Assembly: GCA_003988855.1 (NCBI GenBank)
Contig: QYAI01000004.1
Coordinates: forward strand, 1,100,974-1,164,973
Direction of reading: 5' to 3'
DNA from: Arachnopeziza araneosa
Taxonomy: Eukaryota; Ascomycota; Leotiomycetes; Helotiales; Arachnopezizaceae
DNA length: 64,000 nt
Shown: piece after piece, positions 35,085 to 45,903 of the stretch
Numbering within the stretch: position 1 is the first letter of the stretch
Layout: the number at the start of each line of letters is the position of its first letter
Position numbers and translations under genes: made by a program
The notes under the pieces: model-generated
Told to the model about the DNA's origin: nothing
The model's database searches: none
Seen by the model: the letters and a program-made list of their open reading frames with translations, nothing else

Positions 35085-38000
35085 GAACCAGAGTCGGAGG
35101 TGCTCAGGAAAGACTACAGGAAGCATTAGACCAGCTTCAATCAATCTTAAAGGACAGACCAAAAGCAAGCTTTGGCATACCAGTTATAAACGATGCCAAA
35201 ATTACCGAGGCTTCGGCGGCCGCTGTTGTCAATGAATCTGAATCCAGAGCATCTTTCGATAAATTTATCGCAACCATCCTTGAAATGCAAAAGGCGAAGC
35301 AGGTAACAATACCTGAAAAAGTGAAATCCGTGTTGGCAAAAATTTACCCCGTGGCTACAATAGCTCTTGGTCTAGTAAAGTTTGGTGCCGATGTGATTAT
35401 GAAACAATCTTTCTTTATCATTAACTTCAGCTAATCAGATAGAAAGGCCGCAGGATTTGCGCCTTTGTCGATCGCAGCGAACGGGGTCAATAAAATATTC
35501 ACTATACGTAATCATTCCACCAGTGAAATATAATTGTTAGGTGTCTAACCGGTAGCACCCTCAGCTGGCAATGAAGGATGATGGCTTATCAAAGGTGGTT
35601 ACAGAGCAGCTGGAACAGCTGGAGGATTACTACTCAGATTTGGCGACCATCCAGGAGGCCAATCTTGATAATTCTAACCCCCAAAAAATATCAATCATTG
35701 TTGGGGCTACAGATCTTCTTACCGCCATTATCAAATTTCTGCAGATCAGCCTAATCTATCTTCGAAGATCTCTTCTATCTAGGATGATTAGAGCTGATGA
35801 TATAACTGTCGGCAAACAAGCCTTAGACGATGCAGCCAAATGATTCCAGAATACTCTCTCTACTGGAGCATCTGTATCCATCTTGAAAGGTGACGAACTG
35901 AAAGAGAACATGGAGATTCTCTCCTCGTTGTCTACGATGGATTTTCGTGCCAGGCAACTGAAGTTACATGAAGACCGTTTTAGACCAACAACAGGAACAA
36001 GCCTATGGATACTGGAGAGAGAAGAATTCAAAACATGGAGGGCGTCTTCAAAAGCGTTAATATGGTGCTACGGAAACGGTAAGCCATATTTCAGTCCACG
36101 CATGCAACTCAATCCTTTACTGAACCCTGATAGCTGGAGCTGGCAAGACCTACCTGATGTAAGCCTATAGCTCGCATTCTCTTGATAACAACTCGGAGAC
36201 TTACTTTGGATATATAGATCATCTATGGTGGATCATATTTACCCTAATTATATCAGACAGAGCAAAGGAAGGTCAAATCTAAAAATGGGATTTGCATGTG
36301 TATACTGCCAATATAACCTTCAAGATGAAAAAACAGCTCTTGGACTAACCAAAAGTATTATTCGCCAGCTGGTGGAACAAGATATGCATTCTTCGCAAGG
36401 CTCGGCCAATTGAGGCAGTTCTTTAATTTTCTCAAGAACTCTGAGGAGTCGGAACCATTCCATGGGTCAGAGTTGAAAGACTTTATTGACCTTCTATCAA
36501 GAATATTGAAACGATTTGAGGAGACTATTGTCGTGATTGACGCAGTTGATGAGTGTGCGGAGCGTATTGGAGGATTCCCAAACAGGAAAGTTCTTCTCGA
36601 CCAGCTTGGCCAATTACCAAAGCTAAAGCTGCTCATCACATCTCGGAACCGTGCCTCAACAGAGCAAATGAACAAGGATATGAAGGAGCTTGAAATTAAA
36701 GCTTATTTGCATTTTCGACTCAAAGGAAGCAGAGCAGATATTTCAGAAAATGCGAAGCTTGAGACAACCATCATAGATAAGGTCTACAAAGACTACGCTG
36801 ATAAGTATGTGGCCCTGAATATTTTGCTATCCCCTATAAAAAGAGAAATGAGTTGATGGTGGCTTTAGGTTTATCATGGTTCGCCTATTTTTGGATCAGA
36901 TATGCGAGAAAGACTCGTTGGGAGAAGTGCGTGACGCACTGAGAGAACCATCTTCCGACTTATACGATTTCTACGACTTATCAATGAAGAGGTTAAAACA
37001 AAGAAAGTTAGATAAATGGGTTCTTTCTCTGATATTTTGTGCTCGAAGACCTTTCCATATCCTCGAAATGCAACAAGCCATTGCCGTTCAACGGAGAGGA
37101 CTTTCGTTCTCTATGCTCAAAGACTATGTGGGGAACGAGCAAATACTAAGGGACTGCTGTGCTGGACTCGTAATGATCAATGAAAATCAGACCATGGAGT
37201 TTTCCCACGAGTCAGTTCGGGCATACCTATCCGCAGGAAACCGCCTCAGCACCATCTTCGACGCAAATCCCGATTACAACATGGCTTGGACATGTCTAAA
37301 ATATTTGTCGTATGACTTATCGGACGCTGGGCCTTGGACAAATTTGAACTCGTACAAGGATCGGCTGAAAACCTATCCACTGTTACGATATGCTGCACAG
37401 AACTGGGTTACCACATTATCGGAAAAGCTTCAGAGGAGAGACTCATGGACCAGATTTTGAACTTCGTTCGACAAAATGCGAAACTATCTTCAACTGCCCA
37501 GGTATTATGTGTCTCTCATGATCAGGATGACGTTCAAAATTACCCCAAGCCTGTTTATGGCCTATGGATTGCCGCACACTTTGGCCTTCCTGTCGTGTTG
37601 AAGCGTCTTCTTGACCATAGTGACGCTGATATCAACTTGAAAGACTCATATGGCCAGACAGTATTATTAGTGGCAGTATCAGAAGCTATTTCACGTCCAG
37701 CAGAATCGCCAATGCAAGATGATTTTAGCTTAGAAGGTCATGAAGCATGTGTTCAAGTGTTACTCAACCACGGAGCAAACCCTGATGTAATCTCTAGGCA
37801 TGGATCTGGATTAACGCCGTTGATGATCGCAGCAGGGAAAGGGAATGCAAAAATCGTCAAATTGTTATTAGAGAACAAAGTCAAGCCAAACATTGACGCA
37901 GCTGATATCTCCGGAGAAACAGCTTTATTACGGGCAGCAAAGTGGGATCGTATTGAAGTAGTGGAACAACTTATTATACATAGCGCCAATATCGAAGCTC

Positions 38001-39852
38001 GGGATAAGTATGAGGAGACCGCCCTGATTGGAACTTCCAGGCGCTGGAATGAAACCACTTTGCGCTTGCTCCTGAAGCATGGAGCTAATATTAATGCCCG
38101 AGATCGGTACGGAGATACAGCACTCCTCAGAGCTGCTAAGTTGGGTCGAACAGCAACAGTGTAGCTGCTCCTCAGTCGCCCCGAGAGTATTGAGAAAAGG
38201 GATGAGATGGAAAGAACAGCTCTGATCATTGCATCCGAAGAAGGGCATGAACGGATTGTCGACTTACTACTCAAGCAAAGCGCTCTCATTGAGGCGATAG
38301 ACGTAAACGGAAAGACTGCGCTTGTGAGAGCAGTCAAAAGGAAACAGTTCCTAGTCATTCCACGACTGTTAGAATCCAAAGCAAACATTGAGACCAGAGA
38401 GCAGTATGGCGATACGTTGCTTTATTTGGCGGTCACACAAGGAGACGAGCGCCTAGTTGAGATACTTTTGAAGTACGGCCCTAATCTCGAAGCAACGAAT
38501 AAAAGGGGACGAACAGCGATGATGGTCGCATTTGAAGGAGGTCACGCGTCGCTTATACCGCGACTTCTTTCGGAAGGTGCCAGCATGCAAGCAAAAGACT
38601 CGCGCGGCGAGACCCCGTTGATGTCAGCAGTGAGGAAGAACCTCGTTGGTTTAGTGTCCATGATGCTCCAGCATAGAACCATTCTGGAGTTACTTGAGAT
38701 ACGGAATGAAGATGGAGGCACTCCTCTCATGATAGCTTGCTTTAAAGGTGCAGAGATGGTCGAACTTCTCCTGAAAGCGAAAGCTAATATGAATGTCGAA
38801 TACTCTGATGATGGTTCTTTACTATCAAAAACTTGTGATCTACAGGTTTTTGAGCTGCTACTGAAGTATGCAGCACCAGTTGACTATCAGTATGAGATAT
38901 TTTATGCCATTAGGCACAATTGTTTTGGAAGAGTGTCGTTGTTGCTCGCACACGATGCAGAGTCGAAGTCTATCTCTCAAGTATTTCTAGCTGAAGCGGC
39001 TAATCATACGCTACGTCTCAAAGGTATGGGCTTTTATTTGCAGTCTTATTTGGAGTCTTATTTCTTTTTATTGGATTCAATTTTCAAAAGGAGCACAAAG
39101 AAAGCAGTACTCAACGACATCTCAATTAGGTCATGTCTATGGTCTGTTATACCACGTATTCTAGCCAGGGACACAGCTGAAGTTGCACGTGGCTTAATGA
39201 TAAGAGATTTTGATCTCAATATGGTGGATTGCAATGGATACACCTTTCTGGACTGCATCACACTACCTCGCTCTTCCGGGGTAGTTCAGGCGTTAGAGGA
39301 GGTGATATATAGCGAACTTTTGGATCTAGGCATAAGTCTAGGGCCGAAGCTTCTAGCTCAAGAAACTCCACTCACAGGAGCTCTTCGGATTCCTGATCCA
39401 GGGCTATTCAAAGCCTTTTTAAAGCACGGCGAAGACTCAAGTGACGAAAGGAATTCCTGTCATCAAACACTGCTCTTAGAAGCCGCCCATTTCTGGACCG
39501 AAGAGAGGCTGAAGGAGGTATGGCTTCCTAGAGAAAGTGGGGCGGCACTACCATTATCTCAGTATATTGCAGGTATACAGGAGAAAAATTAGTCCCAATA
39601 TTTCGGTCTCTGGTGGATATTGGAGTAGATGTCAATGCTAGGGATCCCAACGGAGATACGGCTCTCGAAATTATCCTGCGAACAACAAAGATAGAAGGGC
39701 TCGTTGTAGTTCTTGTTGAGAATGGAGCCTTAGTGAGCGGAGAGAACAGCGAAACTCTACGTGATCTTACCTCTCTCAGGCTTGAGTTTCATCTAGCCGA
39801 GCCATTACAAATCATGAACCAACCTGAAATGTATGACGGCGTTGATGTATAG
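35085..39852 (+). pseudogene. NACHT-ankyrin (NLR-like) STAND gene, decayed
   Basis: Domain order: a helical fungal STAND N-terminal region (35085-36078), a NACHT NTPase and a long ankyrin array (~37560-39850). Introns at 36079-36133 and 36159-36217 join to rebuild the Walker A P-loop AGAGKT (36134-36150), so the P-loop is intact though split in the DNA. Walker B is IVVIDAVDEC (~36525). A further intron, 36805-36868, is clean. Lesions: TGA at 35841-35843; a one-base shift at about 36388-36392; another at the GGG of 37405-37407; TAG at 38162-38164 inside an ankyrin repeat (V-stop-LLL); and a shift near 39580. The 5' splice pattern (35400-35565) does not resolve cleanly. Intact relatives act as intracellular recognition receptors in non-self recognition and programmed cell death. 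One-base deletions could in part be assembly errors, but two stop codons argue for true decay. Confidence 0.88.
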
Positions 39853-40956
39853 TCACCGGATGTGGACAGCCACGAAGGGAGCTAAATAAAGATATACTAG
39901 CGGCGGATGACGGGAACGGCGTGAGGAATCCCGGAAGGAGGGCTTGTACGCACACCTATCGTCTCTAGTATATCGACAGCACACGCTCTCACAGTCTTTC
40001 ACAATCCCTTCTTTTAGAGCGACTTGAACAATGACCCCGGCTGGCCCAAACATTACTATACCATCAATTTCTAAGGGACCATGCTCATCCTATTCTCACT
40101 TGCGAAGGCTCACTCACTATGGAAAATGGGCTCAAAGGATACATCAATTTCTGCCACGAGTTGTTTCAAAGTTGTGATAGGGAAAAGGTGTCGGATAAGT
40201 GTGATTTGTTTTTATACTCAAGTCAATCTTTGTGAACACAGGGAAGGAGCGGCTGGGGAACAGCGTGCATGAAAGAGGGTTTCACGTCGGGTTCTCTTCT
40301 GAAGAATCAACATCCTTTTACCTACCTATCAATATCAATCCTTTTTCTATCTTGGAACAGCGCTTTTTAGCTGATGAGCATAATTTTCATATGATACTCT
40401 CTGATATTTTCTCTGCTCTTCGATATGCTGATAGATTTTTCTTTCCGCTCTACATACGCCTGAATAAAAAACAAAATCTAGCTTGCCTTACCATCAAGTT
40501 TCAAGCATCTGTCTAACCTCTCCCTCTAATCCAGCCCGCAGCCCGATTCTAGGCTGCCGCAGTAAAGTTAAGCTTGGAGAAGCGCCTAAATTTGCCCAGT
40601 CCTATTCTCCACAGATTATACCAGCTCTTTGGAAGTGTCTCGGCTATCGTTAGTAGTCATGAGCACAATACTACGAGTATATATAGATTTTTTCCATCTG
40701 TTCATTTTAACTGGGAGAGATAATGGTAGACCCGGTTGCATTCCTTCGTTGTGGAGCGTTTCCAATCGTTATTTCTGCGATTTGAGATACGCTCTTTTCC
40801 CAGATATCACAGAATCAAGATACCTCCAAGGTGTCCTTCCTCATAGGAGTTCTTGTCGCAATGTCTTGCTCATCTCACAAGTGCACTACTCTATTTTTTG
40901 GGTGTTCTTCAGCTTTGCTCCATGAGCGATTATGTCTTGCCGCAACGAAAGAGTTG
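39853..40956. other. Intergenic with repeat copy B
   Basis: No gene supported between the NACHT-ankyrin relic and the HET gene. It contains copy B of the dispersed repeat (40241-40336). Confidence 0.5.
40241..40336 (+). repeat. Dispersed ~95-bp repeat, copy B
   Basis: Matches 23549-23642 in inverted orientation, 16.7 kb away. Differences are mainly A/G and C/T. Weak likeness continues ~15 bases further downstream. See the entry for copy A. Confidence 0.75.
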
Positions 40957-43111
40957 TCAGCCGAGAACGATGGTCTGAGTTTCTAGATGCAATGCCTCGC
41001 CGTTCATGACTCCGTGAACATATGCATCTCCAATCACATAATAAAATCCCGAATGCGTCTCATGGCAAACGTTTTGGGATTTTGGAGCCTTCGCGTTTTT
41101 GCCAGCAGGCATATACGTTGGCTGCAACGTTGTTGCGGAACTCAAAGTCTCAATCCTGTCGCCCTGGCAGGCTATCGATCCATAAGCCCTACGAAGGACG
41201 AACGGCACTTGACTGCCGTGTAATAAGAAAACATGATCTCCTATCGACATATTTCTTGGGCCAATTCCTATATAGCCAGCCTTTGTGACAAAGAATCTCC
41301 TGCCCTCAGAAGTACATGCAACCGCGTAATGGAATGCGTTTCGTCTTGCGATCTCAGGATCCCGCTCGTTGCTTTCTTGCCAAAAGCCACCAATAATTGA
41401 AGTGGTCCGTCTATAGCTGTAATCAGCGAGGCGCAATTGCTCAAAAGCTAATGATCCGCCCGCAGTCGCTTCGCAGAACCCCTCTTTGACTGTATTAGTA
41501 TTATTTTCTCCTGCTTTGACATACTCGAGGTTGCCACATATGGTCCGCCAGAACACATCCGCTACTGGACCTCCTCCGATGTAATTCACATTTTCAAAAG
41601 ATAAGCGAGACTCGATGAACTGGACCCAGAGTTTGGTCCAATCCTGTATCACCAATCGCATCCTTGTGATGGCAGTGTCACCCAACTCTTCGCCTACAGA
41701 CATTACTTCATCGAGATAAGATCCTTCAATCTTCAGTACTCGTTGCTTGTGAAGCTCGATTAAACCATGACTTCCTCCGGCGTTGTACCAAAGAAGGTTT
41801 TTGAGCCGAGTATCTTCGTTTACCGTTGGTCGACAATTCCAGTCAATGACCCATGACGGGTTGGAATCACAACATTCATTGGTACGTAGAGTTCCAGCCA
41901 GGACAGACAGTGAACCGACACTAGCTAGTAAACTCTTAGTAGTTTGAAAAGAGACCTGAATGTGATTGAGGTTGTAATCTGGCAAGATTTTTCTTTCAGC
42001 AATGCGCCAGAATCGCACTAGGCCCAGTAGTGCGAAGACCTTGTCCCTTTCATCTGATGCCTCCCTCGATCTGAATTTCCTTAGTAATAGAAGTAAGCCG
42101 ACAGGCTCAGCTAGATTCCAATCATTCCTTGTCGTTTCAATCTCTAATATCATGCGTGAGAATCGACTTAGTGATTGATCCTTGAGATAGGGGTAGTTGG
42201 AATCAGCATTAGCCTTCAGCTGGGCTTTCTCATATTGCAAAGCAGCCTGTGAGAACAGCTTCCAAGGAGCCGATAACTTTCCGTAGCGAATCGTTGCACT
42301 TTGAGCAACTACGACTTCTTGAACCACCCAGGTACGAGACCACTAGGACGACATGAATTAGTCCTGTCTCTAACGCGAAAACAGAAGAACTAACCCATCT
42401 CTGTCGCATTAAAGCGTTAAATCCGTTGAGAATTGGTCCAGACTTGGAGAAATGGCGAAGCTCTTGAATTTGGGAAGCCTCCACACCATTGATGAGCGCA
42501 TGAAGCACGTAAAAAGCGCCAAAAACATCTACAATATTCTGAGCGGAGTCAATTTTTCGACGTTCCTCCACCGATTTAGAGACATATGCTCTCAGTTTAG
42601 GCAAGTCTCTGTTATCACCATGCAATTGATATAGCGACGCTCTCTCATCAGGGGTGAGCATTGGCAAGACCATTTCCCCCAAGTGATCATTTGGACCAGA
42701 CTCTCCTAGCCAGATTACGACTTCCGTGCTTCGCGCATAGATATCGCGCATGATAGTAACCTGGTATGTTCTTTCGTCGTTATTCTCCTGGTCGATACAA
42801 ATGGAGTCGACCCATATTCTCACATGATCACGATCGTGTCTTAGCTGTCGTAATGCTGAGTGTAGATTAGAGTTGACCTTAATAGATAGCTTGTTGCAAA
42901 TGATTTGAACTAAGAAGTCGTCATCCTCGCTGTTTTTCCACGAATAAGACAAAGCTTTGTAAGACCCCGAGTCCTGCAACTTGGTCTCGCGAAGGCTGCA
43001 TCTCATAGGTTTATCCCAAGAGCCAGGTAATATTGTGAGGATTCTTATGCTGTTTTCGGCAGTTGGCTTCAAGTACAGACTTGAGCTTTGCTTTTTTTTG
43101 AAACGAAACAT
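40957..43111 (-). CDS. HET-domain protein (heterokaryon incompatibility family)
   Basis: Exon 1 43111-42395 and exon 2 42342-40957 encode 700 residues; the 52-nt intron (gttagt...cctag) is phase 0 and joins RW to WSRTWVVQE, restoring a conserved block. I start at 43111 (MFRFKKKQ) because the frame upstream lacks ATG. The HET domain spans residues ~45-215: YKALSYSW, then VRIWVDSICIDQENNDER and DIYARSTEVVIWLGE, the three classic motifs. After the domain, the RWWSRTWVVQE and SDERDKVFALLG segments and the C-terminal GDHVFLLHGSQVPFVLRR block (ending in an ALHLETQTIVLG tail) match the usual long HET proteins. Such proteins trigger cell death on fusion of incompatible hyphae; a fungus has dozens and most are uncharacterised. 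No lesions are visible. Confidence 0.95.
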
Positions 43112-44190
43112 CTTGGCCACAATTCAGCTCGGAGAGCAGAGTTATAATGCAAATAGCTCTTCAAGTGCTCAAAGAGAAGCCGGAGGGGGCGGATTCCACA
43201 GGCTACGTGCTGAGAAGCTTTCGAAACGTCAAAGCTCACGGACAAGCTTATTGCGTAGCTTAGATTTAAAGCGGGGCCAGTATCTACACGCTTATCGAGC
43301 GAATCATTCTTTTACACTCCTCCTAGCGCTCTAAGTCACGTGGTAGCGGGTTTCCTTTCTGATGGAAAGCGCAGACAACACGGGTACCATTAAAATGGCG
43401 ACACTGTCGTAGCTTGCAAGGATATGAACCAGAATCTTGGGTGAGATTGAAAGTACGCCGTTGGTAGTCTGGTTCATCCGAGGGCGGAGAGGTGACATGC
43501 AATGTGGGAGCCAAGATGGAACCATGGGACGGGTGTCTGGATTGGTTGCTCAAATTGACAAGTGACAAGAGGATGTTCAAGATTGCCTGGGAAAGCGTCC
43601 AAAAGGATGAACATCACTTTACCACCTCTGAATCCTTACCCCTTTTCCTCCAAGGGTGAAAACAGCAGCACCTCGCTTCTGTAAGCGAGTCTTAAGCGAT
43701 TCTCAGCCAGGATTAGGGTTCGGGTTCTTGGGGCATGGCTTCGGTGAAAACCTAGATTTGGTAAGCCATGCCATGCCTTTATGTCGGAGCTTAAGAGAGG
43801 ATAGGACTTTTAGCTTTTGCGTGGATAGTGATGTAGATTGATGGAAGTGTGAACAGGCAGAGATCGCGATGCTGGAAAAGAATTCTCATCGTTTTATATA
43901 ATTTGCGCTTAACTTTATTCAATTTATAAGTCGAAAGATAGCCATTTTAGTTGAGTAATGACATGGCCCAGAGCTTCTAATAAGGGAATCACTTTGTTGA
44001 AAATTCCCGACCTGCGAGCTGCGAGGCATTTAGTCCAATTAAAAATTAGAGAAATTCGGCCTCCATCTCCTCAAAAGCCGTGAATGATTGATTTTGCAAT
44101 CATGATACCATCCTGCAGGAATTTATCCAAGATAATTCAGAACCTGGAGGAATCGGTTTTCCGATAGTTCCAAATTTGAGTGTCTTAGGA
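43112..44190. other. Intergenic
   Basis: No gene supported. A CACGTG motif lies at 43337-43342, about 225 bp upstream of the HET start. Frames at 43323-43841 lack domains. Confidence 0.5.
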
Positions 44191-45903
44191 CTAGGTAGTT
44201 GGCGCTTTGACGTCCTTATTTTCCTTGAGACCGGTGACAGTCTCACTATGTTCCTTGGATAGGACCGCTTTTGTGACAAACAAACTAGCAATGATGCCAC
44301 AGAATGAGAAACATATATACATGATCCACAAGTTCCGTAAGCTGATAGAGAATGCATCCTTAACGGCTCTCCTTTGTATTGGATCAGTCAGAGTGCGAGT
44401 GATCATAGCATTTGCTCCTGCATTTTCCCCTGACAGTAACTCGGTGATGTTGCCTGGGATTCCAGCAGCGCGAAGGTTTGAGGCTTGGTTGTCCATAGAA
44501 TTCTGAAAGACAACTCCACCCAAGACAACAGAGACGGCCAAACCCATGGAGCGGGCGAATGTGAGACTGGAAGTCGCCGTTCCAACATCTTCTTGGACGC
44601 ATAGCGCCTGCAGTGCAACCATTGGAGGCATGTACTGAAGGCCACTGCCTGCACCAGTAATAAGCTCAAAGCCAACTATTTCAAGGATGGGAGTCGTCGA
44701 ATTAAAGCAGATGTAGAGTCCATTTCCAAGAGTAAGGAGTACAGGACCCAGCCAGACAAGCTCTCTGTACCGCCCAGTTCGATGGATGATGAGACCGGAT
44801 AAGACGCTCGTAAGGCAAGTTGTAACGAGTTGTGGAACTAAAAGCAAGCCCGATTTCAAAGCCGAAGCTTCCTTGGCAGATTGAAAGTAAAGAGGCAAGT
44901 AGTACTCACCACCGATAGTTGAGACGCCATGGAAGAAGACCACCAGAAGAATGGCGACATTAGATCGCTGAGAGAACAACTCAGGCGGTATCAGAGGGTA
45001 TTTTGCGAGTCTCTTCTCGCTGTCGATAAAGAGCACGCTGCAAAGTGCCCCGAAGATAATAAGACAAATGACCTTGGGCGATGACCAGGCAAATGTATTA
45101 CCACCAAAATCGAGTCCCAAGAGCAGCATGATGGTAAGTGCAAGGATGCTTACGGATCCAGCCCAGTCGATTGCCTTGATACCATCCTTGAGTGGCGTCT
45201 TGGGATTGTGAATGTCCAAGAACAAGACGAGGAGAGTGAAAGCAACGCAGCAGCAAGGGAGGTTGATCCACCAGCACCAGCGCCACGAGGCACGATCTGT
45301 AAGGAAACCACCGAGTACAGGACCAACGGCGGCAGCTATGGCCCATATGGCTTCACAGAGCCCTAGAAATAAGCTTCGCTGTCTCATGCTGAAAAGGTCA
45401 CTAATGATAATATCGACCAACATAATCACCCCTCCACCTGCGGCACCCTGGAGGGCGCGACCTGCAATGAGCATGGCCATGTCAATAGCAAGTGCGCAAA
45501 CAATGCTGCCAACCGCGAACAGAGCAACGGAAGCCAGCAACATGACTTTACGGCCCCATATATCCGATAACTTGGCCCATATAGGCGCACCAGCTGCGGT
45601 TGCGATGAGATAGGCACCGCCAATCCAGGCATAGCCGGAAGAAGAGTGCAGATCCGAGGTAATAGTAGGCACAGCTGTAGCCACAATGGTGACATCGACG
45701 GCAGCAGCAAAGACTGACAGATAACAGGCGACGAGGATCATGATGATACGGAATCTGCCACGAGAGACAGCAACATTGCTGCCTTCTCCTTCTTCAACCT
45801 CAAAGGTAGGTGCCTGAATTGGAGGCTCGACACAATCCTCAAGCTTGAGAGCAGGTCTGACAACATCGAGCTCAAGAGCATCGACTCTCATGGGATCTGC
45901 CAT
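44191..45903 (-). CDS. MFS drug:H+ antiporter, DHA2 (14-TM) type
   Basis: An intronless gene; the first ATG in frame is at 45903 (MADPMRVDALE), giving 570 residues. After a ~50-residue acidic cytosolic head, about 14 membrane spans follow. Family motifs are clear: VDVTIVATAVPTI in TM1 (14-TM family motif D1-like), motif A KLSDIWGRKVML, motif B GRALQGAAGGGV, and antiporter motif C at AAAVGPVLGGFL followed by WRWCWWINLP. This is the profile of Fus6/Tri12/aflatoxin-pump-like exporters, plasma-membrane proton antiporters for toxic compounds or secondary metabolites. No biosynthetic cluster genes lie beside it in the window, so the substrate cannot be guessed. It ends in a short hydrophilic tail. 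Confidence 0.95.
   Translation of the reverse strand: MADPMRVDALELDVVRPALKLEDCVEPPIQAPTFEVEEGEGSNVAVSRGRFRIIMILVACYLSVFAAAVDVTIVATAVPTITSDLHSSSGYAWIGGAYLIATAAGAPIWAKLSDIWGRKVMLLASVALFAVGSIVCALAIDMAMLIAGRALQGAAGGGVIMLVDIIISDLFSMRQRSLFLGLCEAIWAIAAAVGPVLGGFLTDRASWRWCWWINLPCCCVAFTLLVLFLDIHNPKTPLKDGIKAIDWAGSVSILALTIMLLLGLDFGGNTFAWSSPKVICLIIFGALCSVLFIDSEKRLAKYPLIPPELFSQRSNVAILLVVFFHGVSTIGGEYYLPLYFQSAKEASALKSGLLLVPQLVTTCLTSVLSGLIIHRTGRYRELVWLGPVLLTLGNGLYICFNSTTPILEIVGFELITGAGSGLQYMPPMVALQALCVQEDVGTATSSLTFARSMGLAVSVVLGGVVFQNSMDNQASNLRAAGIPGNITELLSGENAGANAMITRTLTDPIQRRAVKDAFSISLRNLWIMYICFSFCGIIASLFVTKAVLSKEHSETVTGLKENKDVKAPTT

Noticed and set aside
35085..39852. Reading the NACHT-ankyrin locus as an intact multi-intron gene
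   Set aside because: Introns explain three breaks, but the shifts near 36390, 37406 and 39580 and the stops at 35841 and 38162 have no workable splice pair.
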